NCBI RefSeq assembly: GCF_004354045.1
Contig: NZ_SMRT01000007.1
Span: 62,001-126,000, forward strand
From: Paenibacillus piri
Lineage (GTDB): Bacteria; Bacillota; Bacilli; Paenibacillales; NBRC-103111
Direction of reading: 5' to 3'
Length of the DNA stretch: 64,000 bases
Part shown: one piece after another, positions 49,547-58,943 of the stretch
How positions within the stretch are numbered: the stretch's first letter is position 1
Layout of the letters: each line of letters opens with the position of its first letter
Translations under genes and position numbers: made by a program
The notes under the pieces: model-generated
Told to the model about the DNA's origin: nothing
Databases searched by the model: none
The model's input: only the letters and a program-made list of their open reading frames with translations

Positions 49547-50736
49547 ATTAACCGGTGCGTATCGCGCGCGATCACAAGCTCCTCATTTGTCGGAATGACC
49601 AGCACCTGCACTTTGGAGCCGGTCGTCGAGATCGCACGTTCCGCGGCACTCGGCTGTTCGTTGGCCGGTTCGTCCAGCTCCAGTCCGAGGAACGTCAGAT
49701 TGCGGCATACCGCTCTCCGCATCGCCGCCGAATTTTCTCCGACGCCGGCTGTAAAAACCAGCACATCCATCCCGTTCATGGCCGCTGCGAACGCCCCGAT
49801 ATATTTGCGCAGCCGGTATTCGTACATGTCGAAGGCAAGCGCCGCATTCCGGTCGCCCGCTTCCATCGCCTCGACGATTTCCCGCATATCGCTGCTGAGA
49901 CCGGATACTGCCATCAGACCGCTGTGCTTGTTCAGCATGGAGGTAACCTCATTTAACGTCAGCTCCTCCTTGCCCATCGCGAACGGCACGATCGCCGGGT
50001 CGATATCGCCGCTGCGCGTCCCCATCATAAGCCCTTCCAGCGGCGTCAAGCCCATGCTCGTATCAACGGATCGCCCGTTCAGCACGGCAGCGCAGCTTGC
50101 CCCGTTGCCGATGTGGCATGTAACGATTTTCAGCTCATGCAGCGGCCATCGCAGAAAAGCGGCGGCACGCTCGCTGACATAAGCATGGGAAGTGCCGTGA
50201 AAGCCATATCTGCGGATTTTATGCTTTTTGTACAGCACCATCGGAATCGGATATAAATACGACTTCGGCGGCATCGTCTGATGAAACGCCGTATCGAATA
50301 CGACCGCCTGCGGCACGTTCGGCATATTGGTCTCGACGGCTTGAATGCCGAGCATATGGGCCGGATTATGCAGCGGAGCCAGATCGAACAACCGCTTGAT
50401 TTCGCGCTTTACATCCTCATTGACGATTACGGAGCTGGAAAACGATTCGCCGCCGTGCACAATCCGGTGCCCGACCGCATCGATCTCGTCCATCGAGGAG
50501 AGAACGCCATGCTCCTTATGTACGAGTATCGCCAGCACCTTGCGGATCGCCGTCGTATGCTCCAATATTTCCTCAACCTCGCGGATTTCAGCCCCGCTTT
50601 CCGGCTCGTAGCTCAAGATCGCCGATTCCATGCCGATCCGTTCGACTTTGCCTTTAGCCAGCACCTCTTCATGATCCATATTGTACAGCTGAAACTTTAA
50701 TGACGAGCTGCCCGCATTAATTACCAATATGTTCAC
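49519..50736 (-). CDS. ackA: Acetate kinase
   Basis: The 405-residue protein shows the acetate kinase signatures: [14 protein letters not shown] at the N-terminus, [49 protein letters not shown] and [10 protein letters not shown]. It makes ATP from acetyl phosphate and takes part in overflow and anaerobic metabolism. Its start overlaps the end of the dehydrogenase gene by four bases (ATGA), so both are translated from one mRNA. Confidence 0.95.
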   Translation of the reverse strand: MNILVINAGSSSLKFQLYNMDHEEVLAKGKVERIGMESAILSYEPESGAEIREVEEILEHTTAIRKVLAILVHKEHGVLSSMDEIDAVGHRIVHGGESFSSSVIVNEDVKREIKRLFDLAPLHNPAHMLGIQAVETNMPNVPQAVVFDTAFHQTMPPKSYLYPIPMVLYKKHKIRRYGFHGTSHAYVSERAAAFLRWPLHELKIVTCHIGNGASCAAVLNGRSVDTSMGLTPLEGLMMGTRSGDIDPAIVPFAMGKEELTLNEVTSMLNKHSGLMAVSGLSSDMREIVEAMEAGDRNAALAFDMYEYRLRKYIGAFAAAMNGMDVLVFTAGVGENSAAMRRAVCRNLTFLGLELDEPANEQPSAAERAISTTGSKVQVLVIPTNEELVIARDTHRLILDSKEDVV

Positions 50737-51605
50737 AGGCGGTCGCCCTCCTTATCGTAGCTGAAAAATCCTTGTCCCGTTTTCGTCCCCAGTTGGCCCG
50801 CCCGTACCATTTGCTTCAACAGCACGGAAGGCCGGTACTTGACGTCGCCGAATTCCCGGAACATTCTTTCCATGGCATCAAGCACGGAGTCCAGTCCAAA
50901 CCGGTCGGCCATCTCCAGCGGCCCGTAATGAAAATCATAGCCCAGCCGCATCGCCGAATCGATATCCTCGGCTGTGGCCACCCGTTCCGACAACGTGTGC
51001 ATCGCTTCGTTAATGAGCACGCAGATCAACCGCGTAGTCACGAAACCGGGCGATTCGTACACCTGGATGCCGCGTTTCTGGATGGTCGTTTCAATAAACA
51101 CCTTCGTCTGCACGAACGTTTGTTCCGAAGTTTTAAGCGCGCGCACGATTTCCACCAGACTTACCTTCGATACCGGGGGCAGGAAATGAACGCCAATCAC
51201 GCGCCCGGGCTGCGTCGTCACAGCAGCGATTTCGGTCAAGCTCAATGTGGACGTATTGCTGGCAAGTATGACCGAAGGCGGGCAAATCGCATCCAACTGC
51301 TGAAACAGCTGCTTCTTCTGTTCCAGATCTTCGCTGATCGATTCGATGACCATATCGCATTTCGCCAGCTTTTGCAAATCGGTTTCTTTATGTATTTTGG
51401 ACAAAATCAGCTTCTTCTCCGAAGCCGTTATCGCCCATTTCTCCATCCGTTTATCCAGGCTCATCTCAATATGCTCGAACGCCTGCTCCAGCTTCTCCGG
51501 CGTACGCTCCAGCAGCAGCACTTCCAAGCCTTGCTCCGCCAGCATTTCGGCGATCCCCTGTCCCATCGTGCCGGCTCCGATGACGCCGATTTTATTGAAT
51601 TGCAT
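50733..51605 (-). CDS. 3-hydroxybutyryl-CoA dehydrogenase-type enzyme
   Basis: The 290-residue protein has an NAD-binding fold (KIGVIGAGTMGQGIAEMLAEQG) and the 3-hydroxyacyl-CoA dehydrogenase signature: catalytic His-Glu in GVHFLPPVSKVSLVEIVRALKTS and the C-terminal DSAMRLGYDFHYGPLEMADRFGLD helix. It should oxidise 3-hydroxyacyl-CoA to the 3-keto form or the reverse. The start at 51605 has GGGGGAG eight bases before it; longer upstream frames are not conserved-looking. Translational coupling with ackA is unusual, as no thiolase or crotonase gene is nearby. Confidence 0.87.
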   Translation of the reverse strand: MQFNKIGVIGAGTMGQGIAEMLAEQGLEVLLLERTPEKLEQAFEHIEMSLDKRMEKWAITASEKKLILSKIHKETDLQKLAKCDMVIESISEDLEQKKQLFQQLDAICPPSVILASNTSTLSLTEIAAVTTQPGRVIGVHFLPPVSKVSLVEIVRALKTSEQTFVQTKVFIETTIQKRGIQVYESPGFVTTRLICVLINEAMHTLSERVATAEDIDSAMRLGYDFHYGPLEMADRFGLDSVLDAMERMFREFGDVKYRPSVLLKQMVRAGQLGTKTGQGFFSYDKEGDRL

Positions 51606-51815
51606 CTTGTAGTCTCCCCCTGCCACCTTTACCTGGACCCATCGAGCATTCGCCGCTAAAGCGGGATGCTTGTCCATATATGTATTATACATCATCCCCG
51701 GTTCGAATAGACACCGACATCTATATGACAAATCGGAGCAGCCCGCGTCCGGTCCGCTCCAAATGCTGTGCCCCCCGGTTGACAAACGACCATACGGCTT
51801 CATCGGCATAAAAGA

Positions 51816-51851
51816 ATGGGCCTGCGGCCGCAAAGCGGCAAACAGGCCCAT
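51816..51851 (-). terminator. Terminator of the isomerase-oxidoreductase operon
   Basis: On the minus strand ATGGGCCTG pairs with CAGGCCCAT around a GCCGC/GCGGC step, followed by TTCTTTTAT. It lies 18 bases after the oxidoreductase gene. The region 51606-51815 holds no clear gene. Confidence 0.7.
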
Positions 51852-51869
51852 ACGTATTAAAAAAATCGA

Positions 51870-52892
51870 TTATTTCACCAAAACATTTTGCTTCGTCGCC
51901 TGCGATTCGAATGCCGCCAAAATGACGTTCAACGATCTTAAGCCTTCTTCTCCGGAAATGGTCGGCGGCGTATTCGTCACGATACATTGGACGAAAGCGT
52001 CAATGACGCCGCTTGTTGTCTGCTTTTCGTTGGTAGCCATGGCGCCGACTCTATATTTCTCCACCGTGCCGTCGCGCAGCTCGACGATGACCTGATCTTC
52101 CGGATGCGTACCGATGTGCATCGCCCCGTTTTCACACCACAGGACGGTGCTGTTATCCTGGCCTTTATAATAGGTCCAGCTTGCTACGAGCGTACCGATG
52201 GCGCCGCTCTTCATACGCAGCAAGCAGGTCGAGTTGTCGTCGCATTCCGTGCCGTCCTTATGCAGCGTGTCTACAAATGCGGCAACCTCGGTCACCTCGT
52301 CTTCAAGCAGCCAGCGGATCAAGTCGGATTTATGCACGCCCAGATCGCCCATCGCGCCCATAATGGCTTCTTCTTTGCGGAAAAACCAGCTGCCGCGTCC
52401 GTCGATGCTCCAATTTTCCGGTCCCGGATGTCCGAAGGAGGTACGGAAGGTCAATACTTTGCCCAGCTTGCCAGTTTCCAATATTTCCTTCGCCTTCACA
52501 TGCGGCGGCATGAGGCGCTGATTATGACCGACCATCAGGAAAACGCCGTTTTTCTTGGCGGCTTCGATCATGGCCAAGCCTTCCTCGTAAGTCGTAGCCA
52601 TCGGCTTCTCGACAAGCACATGCGCGCCCGCGTTGGCCACGTCTATCGATACCGGAGCATGCAGTACGTTAGGCAGATTGACGCTGACCGCATCCGGCTT
52701 GACCGTGCGCAGCATTTCTTCATAATCGGTGAATGCCTTACCGCCATGCAGCTCGGCATAATGATCCGCGCGCTCTTTTACGAGATCGCAAAAGGCGACC
52801 AGTTCGACATGGGGATTAGCCGCATATTCCGGAATGTGGCGATGCTTGGAAATGGACCCGCAGCCGATGACGGCAACTCTAATTTTACTCAT
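51870..52892 (-). CDS. Gfo/Idh/MocA family oxidoreductase
   Basis: The 340-residue protein has an N-terminal Rossmann fold (VAVIGCGSISKHRHIPEY), the conserved EKP motif (HVLVEKPMATTYEEG) carrying the catalytic Lys, GHNQR and a C-terminal beta-sheet domain (MGAMGDLGVHKSDLIRWLL, with Asp and His near the active site). Such enzymes oxidise hydroxyls of sugars or inositols with NAD(P). It follows the sugar isomerase gene in one operon divergent from an AraC regulator, so it probably works on a mannose- or mannoside-derived substrate. Confidence 0.87.
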   Translation of the reverse strand: MSKIRVAVIGCGSISKHRHIPEYAANPHVELVAFCDLVKERADHYAELHGGKAFTDYEEMLRTVKPDAVSVNLPNVLHAPVSIDVANAGAHVLVEKPMATTYEEGLAMIEAAKKNGVFLMVGHNQRLMPPHVKAKEILETGKLGKVLTFRTSFGHPGPENWSIDGRGSWFFRKEEAIMGAMGDLGVHKSDLIRWLLEDEVTEVAAFVDTLHKDGTECDDNSTCLLRMKSGAIGTLVASWTYYKGQDNSTVLWCENGAMHIGTHPEDQVIVELRDGTVEKYRVGAMATNEKQTTSGVIDAFVQCIVTNTPPTISGEEGLRSLNVILAAFESQATKQNVLVK

Positions 52893-52953
52893 GTTCTAGT
52901 TCGACTCCTTATTCAATCATATAGTTGGTTGGTGCTGCGCATGGATTGGCGTG

Positions 52954-53727
52954 TTAAAATTTGGACAAATAGTTGTCCTTCAGCCAGTTGTAGCTTGTGG
53001 CGACGCTTTCCAGCGGCGGATTGGCGCAGCGGTCCTGCTCCACGATGATCCATTCCACGCCGGCATCGGAGCCCGCCTGGATAACGGATGGCAGATCGAT
53101 CTCGCCGTGTCCGAGCTCCACCGTATTGATGAGCCCGTTGACTGTACCTTTGAAATCTTTCAGATGCAGCAGCGGGAGACGCCCTTTGTAATTGGCGATA
53201 TATTGCAGCGTATCCAGCCCCGCGTATTGAACCCAACCTGCGTCCAGCTCGACCTGGAGCGCTTCCGGAGATGCGGAGGCATACAAGGCGTCGAATATAT
53301 ATTGACCGTCCGTTTTCATTTCGAATTCGAAGGCATGGTTATGATAAGCGAATTGCAGCCCCTGATCCTTCACCTGCTGTCCGGCTTGAGCGAAATAAGC
53401 GAACAGGCTTTTCCAAGCCTCCACGTCTTGGCGATCCTCCGCAGCGATGTAAGGACAGATCAAATAAGGCGCGCCAATCGTCTGCAAATAGGCGATTTCT
53501 TTGTTCAGATCAGCTTTCATATTGGCAAGGCTTACATGAGCGCCGATCGCTTTCAGGTTTAATTCCTGCAGCAGGTCCTTCAGCTCTTCTGCCGACAAGC
53601 CGCCGTAACCGGCAAACTCTACGCCCTCATAACCCATTTCAGCCACGCGCCGAAGCGTCCCGCGAAAATCTTTGGCCATATCGTCGCGCACAGTATAAAG
53701 CTGCAAACCAATCCCCATTCTTCTCAT
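52954..53727 (-). CDS. Sugar phosphate isomerase/epimerase
   Basis: The 257-residue TIM barrel starts MGIGLQLYTVRDDMAKDFRGTL and keeps the metal ligands of the xylose isomerase-like family: Glu in VEFAGYGG, Asp in VELDAGWVQYAGL, His in LLHLKDFKG and Glu in WIIVEQDRC. It is first in an operon with the Gfo/Idh/MocA oxidoreductase. The pair is typical of pathways that oxidise and epimerise sugars. Substrate unknown. Confidence 0.85.
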   Translation of the reverse strand: MRRMGIGLQLYTVRDDMAKDFRGTLRRVAEMGYEGVEFAGYGGLSAEELKDLLQELNLKAIGAHVSLANMKADLNKEIAYLQTIGAPYLICPYIAAEDRQDVEAWKSLFAYFAQAGQQVKDQGLQFAYHNHAFEFEMKTDGQYIFDALYASASPEALQVELDAGWVQYAGLDTLQYIANYKGRLPLLHLKDFKGTVNGLINTVELGHGEIDLPSVIQAGSDAGVEWIIVEQDRCANPPLESVATSYNWLKDNYLSKF

Positions 53728-53782
53728 TGATCCAGTACCTCCATCGAAATGATGTATTTGATACTATTTTAATCAGACATGC

Positions 53783-53811
53783 CTTATAATAGCTATGAAC
53801 GATGTGGTCAA
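53783..53811 (-). promoter_or_regulatory. Promoter of the isomerase-oxidoreductase operon
   Basis: On the minus strand TTGACC (53806-53811), 17 bases, TATAAG (53783-53788). It lies in the space divergent from the AraC regulator gene. Confidence 0.7.
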
Positions 53812-53879
53812 AACATGAACTATTTGGCTAGAAAAATATCCCGCTTGACGGACAACGCTGCAAAAAGGAGCTGTTGAAT

Positions 53880-54734
53880 ATGTCGTCCGCCATTTTAACT
53901 TGCGGCTACTCGTATCATTCACAGCCGTTTCAAAACATCCATAAAGAGGGCGTTCCCTCCTATTTATTTCGTCTGCAAACCGAAGGAAGCTCGCAGGTGC
54001 TGGTCAGAGGCGTTACGCATACCATCGAGCAGGGCGACCTGCTGCTGATTCAGCCGGGAGACCCTTACGAGCTTCGTGTCGACGCGCATACGAACAAGCT
54101 GAACCAAACGCTCGTTTCGAGCGGCGATTATTACATCTTTTGCATGGGGAATTGGTTGGACGCCTGGTGGAAAAAAGGGAAAAAGCCGCAAAAGGTCCGA
54201 ATTGCCGCATATGAACGACTGCTAACTTTGTGGCGGCAAATTATTTTGGAAAAGCGGAGGTTCGAAGAAGAGAACAAAGAGCTGTCGGATTATTTGCTCC
54301 GCGCCCTCTGTCTGCACATCGACCGCGCCATTTCCGAGACGCGTACTCTGCATGGCAGCTCGTTTCTCGCTTCGCGGATGAAAAGCTTTATCGAGGAGCA
54401 CGCCTTCCTGTCTCTCAAGGTTGAGGACGTCGCCGGGCATGTCGGATTAAGCGTCTCCCGCTCGGTTCATTTGTTCAAGGAGTGCTTCGGCAAGACGATC
54501 ATTCAATATGCGATGGAAATTCGGCTGTCCACTGCGATCGAGCGGATGAATTATACCGGGATGAGCCTGGAGCAAATAGCCGAAACGTCCGGCTTCGCCA
54601 GCTATTCGTATTTTCATCGCGTGTTCCGCGACAAATACGGCATTTCGCCCAAGCAGTACCGGCTGCGGCAGGAAGGCGGGGTGCGGCGGCAGCCGTACAT
54701 TGACATGGAGCATGTCGACAACTCGCTTGTCTGA
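53880..54734 (+). CDS. AraC family transcriptional regulator
   Basis: The 284-residue protein has an N-terminal cupin-like sensor domain (VRGVTHTIEQGDLLLIQPGDPYEL) and a C-terminal pair of helix-turn-helices (LKVEDVAGHVGLSVSRSVHLFKECFG and MSLEQIAETSGFASYSYFHRVFRDKYGISPKQYR). It should sense a sugar and control the divergent isomerase-oxidoreductase operon and possibly the mannoside operon. The ATG at 53880 is chosen with AAGGAG nine bases before; the TTG six bases upstream is too close to that site. Confidence 0.87.
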   Translation: MSSAILTCGYSYHSQPFQNIHKEGVPSYLFRLQTEGSSQVLVRGVTHTIEQGDLLLIQPGDPYELRVDAHTNKLNQTLVSSGDYYIFCMGNWLDAWWKKGKKPQKVRIAAYERLLTLWRQIILEKRRFEEENKELSDYLLRALCLHIDRAISETRTLHGSSFLASRMKSFIEEHAFLSLKVEDVAGHVGLSVSRSVHLFKECFGKTIIQYAMEIRLSTAIERMNYTGMSLEQIAETSGFASYSYFHRVFRDKYGISPKQYRLRQEGGVRRQPYIDMEHVDNSLV

Positions 54735-54771
54735 GGTTGAATCGATGCGGGCTTTTTGCGGGTTGAATCTC

Positions 54772-54812
54772 AAAAAACCAGCTCGCCTTATATGCAAGGG
54801 AGCTGGTTTTTT
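54772..54812. terminator. Bidirectional terminator
   Basis: AAAAAACCAGCTC pairs with GAGCTGGTTTTTT, giving T-runs on both strands between the AraC gene and the convergent beta-mannosidase gene. Confidence 0.9.
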
Positions 54813-54824
54813 CATCCACGCCTA

Positions 54825-57332
54825 TTATATATTCATCGCCGAAACTTTCAAACCGTCAAGCGATACCGGAATTCCCCGCGGATCGCGGATGTGCACGACG
54901 GCCGACTCGCCCGGCTGCAGATCGAAGAAATTATCGCTGAACCGGATATTGCCCTGCGGCAAATCGATTTTGACAAGCCGGGCATGGCTGCCCTCTGCCG
55001 TAATCGTCACGGTTTGGGCGCTCTCGTCCGCTTCGGCCTTGAGCGAAGCCGCCGGCATCCGCAAATCTTTGGGATCGCGCAGGTAATAGCTGTTATCCGG
55101 CGCTGCGAAGCCTTGCGCCGTCAGCTTCACGAAAACCTCCTCCGGCGCCCGGCCGTTCAGCACGTCCGCCTCCGGCAGGCTGCCCAATTGAATGGCTCCG
55201 CCCGCCGGAACCGGCGCGGAGAACGTACGGCGGTACAGCTCGTTTCCGGCAAAGTCGCAGACGGACAGGCTCACCTCGCCCTCATAGCTTTCCGTGCGAT
55301 CATTCACCACCCATACTTGCAGCGGCTGCCCCGGCTCATGATCGATTGTCAGCAGCAGCGGATGATAAAACTTTTTCGCATAATAGTACGACGCCTTCGG
55401 CAGCAGCTCATAGTCGATCAACGACCAGCTCGTACCCGGCCAGCTGTCGTTATGCTGCCAGACAAGCGAGCCGCTCGTCCGCTTCTTGTTGCGGCGGTAA
55501 TGCTCGATTCCGTATTTCAAGCCCTCGGCCTGCGTCAGCATGGAAAAGTTCATGTATTCCTCGATATTGTTCGGGATGCCGGTAAAGCCTTCCATCAGCA
55601 AAATCCCTTTTTGATGATTCGTATCTTTGTTGCGGTATGCCATTTCGACGCTTCCCCAATAAAACTGACCGTCCGGAATGTTTTTTTCCAGCGTATACCG
55701 GTTAGCGGAAGCATGCATGCCGAATTCGGAGCTGAACAGCGTGAAATCTTTTTTATAATTTTTGAACGTCACGCCTTGAATGCTGTAGTCCAGTATCGGC
55801 TTGTCCCCGAATTTGCGCGGATAAACGGAGCCATGCCATACTTGCCAGTTATGGCGGTCGCCGATATCGGGATCATTGGCATCGTTGCCGCCAAACGGCG
55901 AGGAAGGCCAATAAGGACGGCTTACGTCCAGCTCATCAAGCACCCCGGGAATCAGCTCGTGATAGATGGCTTCGCCATAAAAAGGCGTTGTGATGCTTCC
56001 CTCGGAAGATTTCATATCATACAGCCAGTCGATCTCGTTGTTGCCGCACCAAAGCGCAAGCGAAGCGTGATTGCGCAGCCGTTTGACGTTGTACTCCACT
56101 TCTTTGCGCACGTTGTCCATAAAATTTTTGTTAAAATCCGGAAACAGCGCATTGGCAAAAGCGAAATCCTGCCACACCAGCACGCCGCGGCGGTCGCATT
56201 CATCATAAAACACGTCCGTTTCGTAAATGCCGCCCGCCCAAATACGAAGCATGTTCATATTCGCCTCAACGGATAAATCGATCAAATCTTTATACCGCTC
56301 ATCCGTAATCGCGCCGATGAAGTTATCCGCCGGAATCCAGTTGGAGCCTTTGGCGAACAGCTTGACGCCGTTTAATATAAACGCAAACGCATGGTTCCCG
56401 TCCGCATCCTTCAACTGCAGCTCGATCGTCCGGATGCCGAACGGCTTCGCATAGCTGTCCACCTGCTTGCCATCCGCAAGCAGCTCGACCTGAAGCTCGT
56501 ACAAATACGGCTCGCCCAAATCATGCGTCCACCAAAGCTTCGGCGACGCTACCGACAGATCGACTGCTGCGTTTTTGCCGTCGACAGACCGGCGGGCTTC
56601 CGCTGCAATTTGACCTTCACGGTCGAGAAGCCTGACGATGCATTGTTTCGCGAGCCCTTTTCGGTAAGAGACGACATCCAATTCCACGCGGACCGCAGCT
56701 TCGTCGGAGCCAACCGTCAATGTGCGGCCGTACACGCTGTCCAGCTTGGCCGATCGATAACGTTCGACGCGAACCTTGCCCCAGATGCCGACCGTCACCA
56801 TCCGCGGGCCCCAATCCCAGCCGAAGTTCATCGCCGCTTTACGGAGCCATGGCCGCTCCTTCGTATAAGAAGACCATTGAAACTGCTCTTTATTTTTATT
56901 GTGAAGATAGAGAGGATCGAACTTGACCGCAATGCTGTTCCACCCGTGGCGAATCACTTTGGTCACATCGAAAGAATGGGCCATTAACGCATTATCCGTA
57001 CTCCCGATCTCCAACCCGTTCAAATATACGGTGGCAAACGTATCGAGCCCTTCGAAAACAAGCTCATGCCGCTCGTCGCCGCCTTCCGGTATCGCGTAGT
57101 CAAACGAGGTTCTGTACCACCACTCCTTTTGCTCGATCCAGCGGCATTTGGCATCGTTATGCCCGAAATACGGGTTTTCGATAATGTTCCTCTCGATTAA
57201 CGCGGAATGCACATCCCCCGGCACCTTCGCCGTAATCCAGAACCGGTCGTCCAATCCCGGAAACGCCAGCTCCTGCGGCCTAACCTGACCTGCGTCAAAA
57301 TGTTGGATTCTCCATAAGCTTTTCAGTTCCAT
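54825..57332 (-). CDS. Glycoside hydrolase family 2 beta-mannosidase
   Basis: The 835-residue protein has the GH2 sandwich domain at the N-terminus (FWITAKVPGDVHSALIERNIIENPYFG), a TIM barrel and C-terminal beta domains. The acid/base is E433 in WCGNNEIDW and the nucleophile is E536 in LFSSEFGMHAS, as in GH2 beta-mannosidases. There is no signal peptide, so it cleaves imported manno-oligosaccharides or mannosides in the cytoplasm. It is the last gene of the transporter-kinase-regulator operon, 36 bases after the response regulator. Confidence 0.9.
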   Translation of the reverse strand: MELKSLWRIQHFDAGQVRPQELAFPGLDDRFWITAKVPGDVHSALIERNIIENPYFGHNDAKCRWIEQKEWWYRTSFDYAIPEGGDERHELVFEGLDTFATVYLNGLEIGSTDNALMAHSFDVTKVIRHGWNSIAVKFDPLYLHNKNKEQFQWSSYTKERPWLRKAAMNFGWDWGPRMVTVGIWGKVRVERYRSAKLDSVYGRTLTVGSDEAAVRVELDVVSYRKGLAKQCIVRLLDREGQIAAEARRSVDGKNAAVDLSVASPKLWWTHDLGEPYLYELQVELLADGKQVDSYAKPFGIRTIELQLKDADGNHAFAFILNGVKLFAKGSNWIPADNFIGAITDERYKDLIDLSVEANMNMLRIWAGGIYETDVFYDECDRRGVLVWQDFAFANALFPDFNKNFMDNVRKEVEYNVKRLRNHASLALWCGNNEIDWLYDMKSSEGSITTPFYGEAIYHELIPGVLDELDVSRPYWPSSPFGGNDANDPDIGDRHNWQVWHGSVYPRKFGDKPILDYSIQGVTFKNYKKDFTLFSSEFGMHASANRYTLEKNIPDGQFYWGSVEMAYRNKDTNHQKGILLMEGFTGIPNNIEEYMNFSMLTQAEGLKYGIEHYRRNKKRTSGSLVWQHNDSWPGTSWSLIDYELLPKASYYYAKKFYHPLLLTIDHEPGQPLQVWVVNDRTESYEGEVSLSVCDFAGNELYRRTFSAPVPAGGAIQLGSLPEADVLNGRAPEEVFVKLTAQGFAAPDNSYYLRDPKDLRMPAASLKAEADESAQTVTITAEGSHARLVKIDLPQGNIRFSDNFFDLQPGESAVVHIRDPRGIPVSLDGLKVSAMNI

Positions 57333-57368
57333 CCTGCTTCCGCTCCCCGCCCAAAATTTAAAATTTCA

Positions 57369-58943
57369 TCATTGTCCTGCACCCTGAGCGGCATCCTCCC
57401 GATATTCGCTCGGTGTTTTTCCGGTATACTTTTTAAACAGCTGGCTGAAATATTTGACATCCTCGTAACCGACGCTCGAAGCAACCTCGCTGACCTTCGC
57501 CGGAGATACCTTCAAAATTTCCATCGCACGCCTTATTTTTTGCCTCGTCACGTAATCGCCGAAATTCAAGCCTGTTTCCTTTTTGAATACTTCGCTTAAA
57601 TGGTTCGGGTGCAAATGAACGTGCTTGGCTACCTGCTGGAGACCGACATCGTGCCCGAGATGCTCTTCGATATAAGCCATCGCCTTTTGCGCATGCGTCG
57701 CCCGGCTCTCGGCCAGCCGGTTATGATACAGCTTCATGATCGCGTACAGCCTTTGAAACAATGCGTCCTTCGGCAGAACGATCGGATGGAGCTGCAAATG
57801 TCCGGTTTCGATGCTTTCCTCAACGGTCTGGCCCCGTCCGGTCGCCGCGAGCACTCTGTTCAACCATCGGCGTGCGGCTACGGCGGCTGAATGAATCAAA
57901 GCTTCCAGCGATTCCCGGGTCATCTGCGGATCATCCAACTGCTCCTGAATGAGACGGGCGACCCAGCTTTTCAGCGCTACCGGGTCATCCTCCAGCAAAA
58001 TCGACGACAGCTCCAGCTCTTCTTCATGCGTGCAAACCGTTTTGCCGCCTTTGCGCTGTACGATGTCCGCGTAATCGCACAGACTGTCCGAAATCAACGC
58101 TTTATACCCGAAAGCCGCATCCGCGGACACGTACGAGTCGTGCAGCTCCTCCTTGTTCTTGACGCGCTTGCCCAGAGCGGCGAACAGGCTGCAAGTCAGT
58201 AAACGTTCGATTTTTTGGAAAACCGACCGCAGCTGGCTTACGGTCTCCTCCGCGCCGCGGCTTGACGACAGCGCCACGACGATTCTTCTTTTCTCCAGCA
58301 GCGTCTCGCAGCTCAGCAGATCATGCAGCATATTTTCCACCGCAAAATGGAGCAATGACCCTGAAACGGGTGAATCGTCCCAACCTTCTGCCGTTACGAT
58401 TACAATTTGAAAGTAATGATCCTTATCGCCATCCCATAGAAGCCTGGAAAAGTAGTCGGGGAGCAGCTCCGGATCGACCGCTTCGGTATCACCGTTGATC
58501 ACCCATCGTTCAAAAATCCGGTTGACCGCTTCCTTCTGCCTGAAATGATCCTGGCTGCGTGCCGCCCATTTCTCCTCCACCCGCTGTTTCGCCTTCAATA
58601 CCGCCTTGACGATATCCTCCGGCCGGCTCGTTTTAAGCAAATAATCGCTAACCTCCTGGCGGATCGCCTGTTGAGCGTAAGAGAAGTCGTCGTAGCCGGA
58701 CAATATGATCACTTCCAGCTCGGGGATAAGCAGTTTGGCTTCATCGGCAAGCTGGAGCCCCGTTTTGCCGGTCATCCGAATGTCGGTCAATAAAATGTTC
58801 GGCCGCTCCGCCGCAAGCCGCTCCAAAGCTTTTTCAGCGGATTCGGCAGGCTCCAGCAGCTCGAGGCCCAGTTCCTCCCACCGGATCACTTTGGCGAGAC
58901 CGGTACGTATGATCACTTCATCATCGACGATCATGATTTTCAT
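57369..58943 (-). CDS. YesN-type response regulator with AraC output domain
   Basis: The 524-residue protein has a receiver domain with phospho-acceptor Asp in LLTDIRMTGKTGLQLADEA, the acidic pair in MIVDDEV and Lys in LLKTSRPED, a long middle region and two C-terminal AraC helix-turn-helices (VGLQQVAKHVHLHPNHLSEVFKKETG and KVSEVASSVGYEDVKYFSQLFKKYTG). It should activate the transporter operon when phosphorylated by the kinase encoded before it. GGAGGAGG precedes the ATG at 58943; the gene overlaps the kinase gene by 23 bases. Confidence 0.9.
   Translation of the reverse strand: MKIMIVDDEVIIRTGLAKVIRWEELGLELLEPAESAEKALERLAAERPNILLTDIRMTGKTGLQLADEAKLLIPELEVIILSGYDDFSYAQQAIRQEVSDYLLKTSRPEDIVKAVLKAKQRVEEKWAARSQDHFRQKEAVNRIFERWVINGDTEAVDPELLPDYFSRLLWDGDKDHYFQIVIVTAEGWDDSPVSGSLLHFAVENMLHDLLSCETLLEKRRIVVALSSSRGAEETVSQLRSVFQKIERLLTCSLFAALGKRVKNKEELHDSYVSADAAFGYKALISDSLCDYADIVQRKGGKTVCTHEEELELSSILLEDDPVALKSWVARLIQEQLDDPQMTRESLEALIHSAAVAARRWLNRVLAATGRGQTVEESIETGHLQLHPIVLPKDALFQRLYAIMKLYHNRLAESRATHAQKAMAYIEEHLGHDVGLQQVAKHVHLHPNHLSEVFKKETGLNFGDYVTRQKIRRAMEILKVSPAKVSEVASSVGYEDVKYFSQLFKKYTGKTPSEYREDAAQGAGQ

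Noticed and set aside
54756-56276. Long plus-strand open frame (506 codons) opposite beta-mannosidase
   Set aside because: It is the antisense shadow of a clear GH2 gene; it has no ribosome site, no recognisable domain and a composition typical of shadow frames.
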